Shown here piece by piece: positions 61,001 to 64,000 of a DNA stretch of 64,000 bases. Below the pieces are notes generated by a model. The model did no database searches, was not told the origin of the DNA, and saw only the letters and a program-made list of their open reading frames with translations. The position numbers and the translations under genes were made by a program. Origin of the DNA: Sclerurus mexicanus (taxonomy: Eukaryota; Chordata; Aves; Passeriformes; Furnariidae); the NCBI GenBank assembly GCA_013396755.1, contig VWZF01000296.1, forward strand, positions 248,001-312,000. Direction: 5' to 3'. Each line of letters opens with the position of its first letter. Position 1 is the first letter of the stretch.

Positions 61001-63914
61001 TCATCAGAAGCTATATACAAATTTAACCTTTGTATTTCAGAGTTTAAGAAAAGGTACTCAAACAAACAATCATGACATGTAATCTGTTTCTGAAGCAATA
61101 TTTTAAACTCCTATCACTTTTGGCAAGTAAGTTTACACTGAGGCCTCCCACCTTTGTCCTTGGGGGAAGACACTTGGGGCAGGAAAGGCAACCTACAGTG
61201 AAGAAGGCGGTGGCAAGATTTTAAAGCAGAATTTCCAGTAGAATGTAGATTTTGTTCACAATAACTGGAATAGAAGTCTATGCTACAGGTTGAACGCTTT
61301 AACACAGCTTTTACAGTCGTATACAAGGGGATCATTTATTTTAGCACAGGGAAGTTATCCAACATGAGTTCTCCTAGATACACTGACTAAAAATTTTTTC
61401 AGTAAGTAAGAATATTTCAAAAAGAAGAGAAAAAACAGATAAGTCAACATCAAAACAAGAAACTAAGCTGACTAACAGCTTTGGAGAATGAGTGGGAACA
61501 GATCAGGTTTAAAAATACACTTCTACAAGTAACTGCTGTAAGACAAAAGGACACATTCAAACAGTTATTCACATAAGTATCAGCTAGATTGCAACATGTT
61601 TCACAAAATGTAAAAATTAATGCAACATGCAAAATAAAAGGCTAAAGTGCAAATTTTGTCATTCATTTTAGACTATTCCCTCCCCATCCCCAAGTCAGAG
61701 AGTGTAAGGATAAAAACACAGGTGCATGTGTCTGGAAATGCAGTAAAACCATGAGTTATTTCTATGTTTTCCTGCCTACAGCTTCCACTGCAGTTTAAAT
61801 CTGATTTGGAAAATAAAGCATGAATATGCATTGCAGCCATGAGGCATTTGGAAAAAAAAAGACGTCATTTGCTGCTTGTGTTAATTAAACAGTTCATTCT
61901 TTTTACCACTCAGGCCTCAGCACATCACATCAGAAAACAACATGGTTATAAATCATGAACAGCTAGAATGTTGTATAAAGAGGTCACAGGCACTTCAGTG
62001 CAGTTTATAAACAAGTCTGGCTTCCAACTTCAGAGATGACAGAGTGTCTCCTTAAGCACAAAAGGGGGTCTGTTGCATCCTTAGAGAATAAGGAACCAGA
62101 GGTGCATTCTTAGCTCCTGGACCTTTTAAGCAGACCATAAAACAGACTGCGAAATACTCAGAAGCAGAGGTGTCATTCTGTTAAACTTGTGTCATAAATA
62201 GAGACCCCTCTACATCTATGCATCTGGGAAATCTATGGAAACGGCAGGTAGGATAGTAAACAATTCTGTTTAATTATCCTTCAGTTATCTCACAAGCCAC
62301 ATAACAACACTTAGGGTCAGTTTGCAGGTTAAGATCTAAAAGGTTATTGAATTTTAAATGGAAAAAGAACAGCTGATACAGAAATAACATTACACTATAA
62401 CAATCACCAATGAAATCATTAACAATCTGTGAACTGAGTTTGTTTCCTTCTCTTTCTCATTATTATTCGGGAGATATTTATTTCAGAGTTTTAGTACATA
62501 TTTGCTCATTTCTTCCCTGTGCCATAAGGCATTTTCCGATTTATGGAAATTTAACTGTTTCTTCTCTGGTATGATTTCTTTACCAAAGACTGAAATCACT
62601 ATTGCCATAGTGCCACTACTTTTTTACTGATACTCAATTTCTTTTACAAAAAGTGCAGCTTAACCATTGTACTACATATCACTGAACTTCGGTATTTAGA
62701 AACAATATACACTAGGTTCAGTTTTTAATCCAAATTCATTCTTGCTATTTTGATAGCAAATTTTGTTTTATAATATTACAATACTGGTGGAGTTTTTCAG
62801 CAAAACTAGCTTGAAAACCCAGTCTATCAGTAAAGTTGTAAATACATTTACTATTGACGGAAATTGAATAATTTTTTTCTTGTGAGGATCCTCACCACTG
62901 ATTACTTGTCCAAACAGCTCTTCTGGTGTATCTCCAAAGAATGGCACACATCCAACAAGAAATTCATAAAGAATAATTCCCATAGCCCACCAGTCCACTG
63001 GTTTTCCATAACCCTGTCTCAGAATCACTTCAGGAGCTATGTATTCAGGTGTACCACAGACCTAAAAGAAAGAAAACAAGCATGATGGTAAAACAAGTCT
63101 AACTGAGCTATGTCATATCATTTATAATTCTTGAAATTATATGGAAACATGGAAAAACAGAATTCAGTCAGGTTTGGTCTGCATAACAGCTGAGTCTGCA
63201 TAACAGCTAATGCTTTTAGAACAACCTACCTACATTAAGAGGCATCATAATAAACATTTGCGTGTCTGGCAAGCAAAGGACAGTTTGTGCTTGGTGCATG
63301 GGAATCCATCATAGAAAGTATTTTATTTAACTTACAACATATCCTTATCTTTACATGAAGGTTATGATGGTTTTATCTTAAGGAACTTTTACAGTGAACA
63401 GATTGTGAGCAATGGTAATGAGGCATGCTTAGAGGGAAATGGGCCATAGCATGGATTTTAGCACCCTTGGTTGTACAATGTATAATGAGCTCCACAAGTA
63501 CTCTGCGGAGACTTCTGAATTCCTTATAAAAACAGTTTTCCATTTGTCTCTCTCACAGATTCAGTTGCACACAATTAGGTTGTTCATCTTACTAATAGAT
63601 CCTAATGTAGAAAGAAAAAAGCCTATAATAATCTGCAGGGCATCAGTAAAAGTAACTGACACAACTGGAAAACCGGAGCAGAAATAACAATGGTTTATAT
63701 TCAGTATCACGGCATATTCTGGTGGCAAAACATCACTTCATGTGAACACTCAACGTAGAAATGAAAAAGACTGCTTCTTACTTGTTTGTCAAGGAATTCT
63801 CTGGCATCCTTCTCAATGTGACCCTCGTAGAGATTGGTTGTCAAACTCATTAACCCCACTTTTGACAGGCCAAAGTCTGTAAGCTTTATATGGCCCATAG
63901 ATGTTACCAATAAA
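39147..63914 (-). CDS. MAST4: MAST4, microtubule-associated Ser/Thr kinase 4 (3' part, 13 exons)
   Basis: MAST kinases are large AGC-family kinases with a DUF1908 region, a kinase domain and a PDZ domain. The PDZ domain binds partners such as the PTEN tail and links the kinase to the cytoskeleton. The window holds thirteen coding exons on the minus strand: 63914-63782, 63061-62896, 60328-60227, 56374-56252, 56015-55903, 54068-53941, 53838-53606, 48853-48653, 47443-47214, 46799-46677, 44887-44751, 44050-43872 and 43012-39147. All junctions are GT-AG and phases agree, giving 1910 codons plus TAA without interruption. The frame shows the DFG and APE kinase motifs, the acidic post-kinase region, the PDZ carboxylate loop and core, and a very long Ser/Pro/Lys-rich tail. 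The MAST4 paralog is chosen over MAST1-3 because of the giant last exon and the adjoining CD180. The catalytic HRD loop, the N-terminus and the promoter lie right of the window. I see no truncation. Confidence 0.95.
43013..43871 (-). other. MAST4 intron
   Basis: An 859-base GT-AG intron. No repeat, RNA gene or extra exon is recognised. Confidence 0.7.
43872..44050 (-). CDS. MAST4: MAST4 exon: post-PDZ Ser/Pro region
   Basis: Acceptor AAGGAG, donor CATCAG|GTGAGT. It codes RSLFKKLAKQPSPLLHTSRS through SLSPRSPTPSYRSTPDFPSG, rich in SP sites that could be phosphorylated. Phase 2 in, phase 1 out. Confidence 0.93.
44051..44750 (-). other. MAST4 intron with poly-T tract and single N
   Basis: A 700-base intron. 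A T-run on the plus strand (about 44669-44688) precedes a single N at 44700. No other feature is recognised. Confidence 0.7.
44751..44887 (-). CDS. MAST4: MAST4 exon: PDZ end and basic region
   Basis: Acceptor TTGTCAG, donor AGAG|GTGAGT. It codes SGNKVSVMTTPFENTSIKTG (last PDZ strand), then the basic RRNSYRSRMVRRSKKTKKKE segment found after the PDZ domain in MAST family members. Phase 2 out. Confidence 0.95.
44888..46676 (-). other. MAST4 intron
   Basis: A 1.8-kb AT-rich intron. No repeat family or additional exon is recognised. Confidence 0.65.
46677..46799 (-). CDS. MAST4: MAST4 exon: PDZ core
   Basis: A 41-codon exon between TTTTCAG and GTAATT. It codes NVEEGGAAYQAGLKAGDLIT, then HINGEPVHGLVHTEVIELLLK. 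The GLKAGD turn, INGEPV strand and the first helix-B His (HTEV) are the standard PDZ features. Confidence 0.96.
46800..47213 (-). other. MAST4 intron
   Basis: A 414-base intron within the PDZ coding region. Nothing else is seen. Confidence 0.7.
47214..47443 (-). CDS. MAST4: MAST4 exon: Ser-rich stretch and PDZ start
   Basis: Acceptor CTTATAG, donor TTTGG|GTAAGA. It codes 77 residues: DVFGVSPLGSPMSPHSL, a Ser/Asp-rich run, and then the PDZ start PIVIHSSGKKYGFTIRAIRV, whose YGF is the carboxylate-binding loop. It ends DIYTVHHIVW in phase 0. Confidence 0.96.
47444..48652 (-). other. MAST4 intron
   Basis: A 1.2-kb intron. No repeat family or RNA gene is recognised. Confidence 0.65.
48653..48853 (-). 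CDS. MAST4: MAST4 exon: linker with basic KKK segment
   Basis: Acceptor TGTACAG, donor GGAG|GTACAG. It codes 67 residues including SFSEHLDQINGRSESVDSTD and the conserved SKSLSASALSLMIPG-like end (here KVTKSLSASALSLMIPG), which in MAST proteins leads to the PDZ region. The intron before it carries the endogenous retrovirus. Confidence 0.95.
50175..50650 (+). pseudogene. Retroviral RNase H remnant
   Basis: The open frame from 50175 contains FSDGST (first catalytic Asp), and further on YAEL (catalytic Glu region) directly before a TAA at 50469-50471. A related third motif (DSWSVANG) follows at about 50530 in another frame, with a TAG at 50626-50628. The motif order fits RNase H. The stops and frame changes make it a dead remnant. 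Confidence 0.7.
50662..51420 (+). pseudogene. Retroviral integrase remnant
   Basis: The first part (to TAA 50968-50970) has a His-His spacing followed by CPICQQ, the integrase zinc-binding domain. The second part (51004-51234) shows the first two core Asp positions (QMDYV and QTDTE) and ends in TAA. A region resembling the core Glu helix (LTEWMN, about 51284) lies beyond. Two internal stops and frame changes show it is inactive. Confidence 0.72.
51455..51997 (+). pseudogene. Retroviral dUTPase remnant
   Basis: Trimeric dUTPase motifs appear in order: RLDLYA (motif 1, about 51528), then TACSSL near 51643 (motif 2, with Cys where RSS is usual) and GVIDADY near 51688 (motif 3), in changing frames. 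A TGA at 51625-51627 and a frame change near 51685 break it. The open frame 51764-51997 continues downstream without a motif I can name. The position after the integrase matches ERV-L elements. Confidence 0.72.
52236..52496 (+). pseudogene. Env transmembrane-subunit-like remnant
   Basis: An 86-codon frame begins with a Trp/Pro-containing segment (SWLPGEPW). A hydrophobic stretch of about 25 residues rich in Leu, Ile, Phe and Cys follows, then a polar tail. This resembles the membrane-proximal part, anchor and cytoplasmic tail of a retroviral TM protein. The ectodomain is missing. Because most ERV-L elements lack env, the call is tentative. Confidence 0.4.
52579..53193 (+). repeat. Possible 3' LTR of the endogenous retrovirus
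   Basis: The stretch starts TGTTATATTT after the last retroviral frame and could end ...AAGCACA. It includes an AATAAATAAT element near 52825. With no 5' LTR in the window for comparison, the edges and the LTR status are inferred from position. It does not resemble the ERVL-type LTR at 57066-58273. Confidence 0.35.
53606..53838 (-). CDS. MAST4: MAST4 exon: Ser-rich linker
   Basis: A 233-base exon between AATGCAG and GTAAAT, separated from the preceding exon by only 102 bases of intron. It codes about 78 Ser/Glu-rich residues (QQISTSISSETESSRQ..., then DEIGQDEPEVTTPAST) of the disordered linker. Phase 2 in, phase 1 out. Confidence 0.94.
53941..54068 (-). CDS. MAST4: MAST4 exon: linker between kinase and PDZ
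   Basis: Acceptor GTAATAG, donor GAAAT|GTGAGT. It codes VFSSIDRVSQ and a Lys/Asp/Glu-rich linker ending SLSWSSEYSE plus two bases of the next Met codon. It is preceded on the minus strand by an A/T-rich intron end (54078-54090 poly-A on plus). Confidence 0.93.
54069..55902 (-). other. MAST4 intron with a CR1 fragment
   Basis: A 1.8-kb intron containing a CR1 3' fragment (54687-54912). The rest is AT-rich with no recognised feature. A poly-A run on plus lies at 54079-54091. Confidence 0.7.
54687..54912 (-). mobile_element. CR1 LINE 3' fragment
   Basis: The plus strand shows the reverse complement of the CR1 3' UTR. It opens CCACAGTACAAGGTTGGAAGG, followed by GACTCCACAACCTGTC (about 54811) and CTCCCTCAGAGTAAAGAAGTG (about 54840), and then merges into unique sequence. 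The element is 5'-truncated, as is normal for CR1. Confidence 0.8.
55903..56015 (-). CDS. MAST4: MAST4 exon: acidic post-kinase segment
   Basis: A 113-base exon (CTGTAG acceptor, AAAA|GTAAGT donor). It codes 38 residues, TRSEKYHHMETEEEDD through FSSCSHRFSK. The run of acidic residues and the FSSCS motif are characteristic of MAST proteins. It leaves in phase 0. Confidence 0.94.
56252..56374 (-). CDS. MAST4: MAST4 exon: kinase end and AGC C-tail
   Basis: Begins after CCCCCAG and ends at TTTGACA|GTAGGT. It codes GGAYEVKQHQFFRSLDW (kinase end), then LLRQKAEFIPQLESEDDTSYFD, the AGC-type C-terminal extension with its acidic stretch. Phase 1 in, phase 1 out. Confidence 0.95.
57066..58273 (+). mobile_element. 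ERVL-type solo LTR with an internal artefactual duplication
   Basis: This is the same family as 25423-26516 but on the plus strand. It carries AACACATTTAAGAAGGGGAAG (TATA-like, about 57223), the imperfect 'gctggagcag' repeats, the AATAAACTAAC poly(A) signal (about 58106) and the GTCAACCCAGCACA end at 58273. Flanking bases TTGAA (57061-57065) and TTGAT (58274-58278) may be a 5-base target-site duplication with one mismatch. The left terminus would then read CG instead of TG. Without the duplicated 266 bases it is about 940 bases long. Confidence 0.82.
57238..57768. repeat. Identical 265-base tandem copies separated by one N
   Basis: Bases 57238-57502 and 57504-57768 appear identical, and the only base between them is the N at 57503. 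Diverged LTR sequence would not give a perfect duplication ending exactly at an undetermined base. This is most simply two overlapping contig ends joined as if separated by a gap. Confidence 0.9.
60227..60328 (-). CDS. MAST4: MAST4 exon: end of kinase C-lobe
   Basis: A 102-base exon between TTTTTAG and GTTAGG. It codes DEINWPEKDEAPPPDAQDL and then LLRQNPLERLGT, the C-lobe helix and the AGC-kinase 'RLG' turn. It is too short to stand out as an open frame and was placed by splice phase and family sequence. Confidence 0.95.
60329..62895 (-). other. MAST4 intron
   Basis: A 2.6-kb AT-rich intron between two kinase-domain exons. No repeat, RNA gene or exon is recognised. Confidence 0.65.
62875..62895 (-). 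other. Donor side of the MAST4 kinase intron
   Basis: The open frame runs on past the donor GTGAGG at 62895 for some 40 codons. The protein family has DEI.WPE right after QVIS, and that sequence is supplied by the exon at 60227-60328, so the extension is intronic. Confidence 0.7.
62896..63061 (-). CDS. MAST4: MAST4 exon: activation segment to helix G
   Basis: Flanked by TTTTAG and GTGAGG. It codes 55 residues plus one base: VCGTPEYIAPEV (P+1 loop and APE motif), then VDWWAMGIILYEFLVG (helix F) and PFFGDTPEELFGQVIS. Phase 0 in, phase 1 out. Confidence 0.96.
63062..63781 (-). other. MAST4 intron
   Basis: A 720-base intron. It contains a 14-base direct repeat (63178-63191 and 63195-63208, TCTGCATAACAGCT) and nothing else recognised. 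Confidence 0.7.
63782..63914 (-). CDS. MAST4: MAST4 exon: kinase DFG segment
   Basis: Acceptor TTTTCAG precedes 63914 and donor CAA|GTAAGA follows 63782. It codes 44 residues including KLTDFGLSKVGLMS, the magnesium-binding DFG and the start of the activation segment with the MAST-type insert (TTNLYEGHIEKDAREFLDKQ). It enters with one split base and leaves in phase 0. This is the most upstream MAST4 exon in the window. Confidence 0.95.
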
Positions 63915-64000
63915 CTGAAAAATAGAAAGATTTGAATTTACTGTGATATAATTCAACATTATGTGCTTATCATTCTTAGTACTGTTACAATATACCTAGA

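Noticed and set aside
1..64000. CRISPR arrays, operons or other prokaryote-type systems
   Set aside because: No regularly spaced repeats were seen, and the gene structure is vertebrate throughout.

Overview
The window is vertebrate, very probably songbird (passerine), nuclear DNA. It has spliced genes with GT-AG introns, avian CR1 LINE fragments, two copies of a long avian ERVL-type solo LTR, and a SINE with a tRNA-Ile head and a CR1 tail that resembles zebra finch TguSINE1. It holds the tail-to-tail neighbours CD180 (+ strand) and MAST4 (- strand), the same pairing as on human chromosome 5q12.

Layout: 1-27.9 kb is intergenic, with no supportable gene. It contains a tRNA-Ile/CR1 SINE (605-757), a solo LTR with its own TATA-like and poly(A) signals (4329-4675), a CR1 broken by a 395-base assembly gap (11837-12475), a plus-strand CR1 (24560-25045) and a minus-strand ERVL-type LTR (25423-26516). 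CD180 follows at 27928-33247 in three exons. Exons 1 and 2 and the splice sites look normal, but exon 3 has two in-frame stops and three frameshifts, so I call it a pseudogene. About 3.3 kb separates it from the 3' end of MAST4.

MAST4 fills the rest on the minus strand. Thirteen consecutive coding exons (63914 down to 39147) join without a break into 1910 codons plus stop: the second half of the AGC kinase domain, the post-kinase region, a PDZ domain split over three exons, and a 3866-base last exon coding a long disordered tail. The upstream exons lie beyond the right edge. Two introns carry retroviral DNA in antisense orientation: a 5'-truncated, heavily mutated class III (ERVL-like) provirus with RNase H, integrase, dUTPase and an Env-TM-like remnant (about 50165-53193), and an ERVL-type solo LTR (57066-58273). 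A single N inside that LTR is flanked by two identical 265-base copies, most likely an assembly artefact.

The main biological observation is the decay of CD180 (RP105), a TLR-like receptor, next to an intact MAST4. I found no prokaryote-type system, CRISPR array or new gene cluster. The splice joins were worked out by hand from the sequence and agree in phase at every junction.
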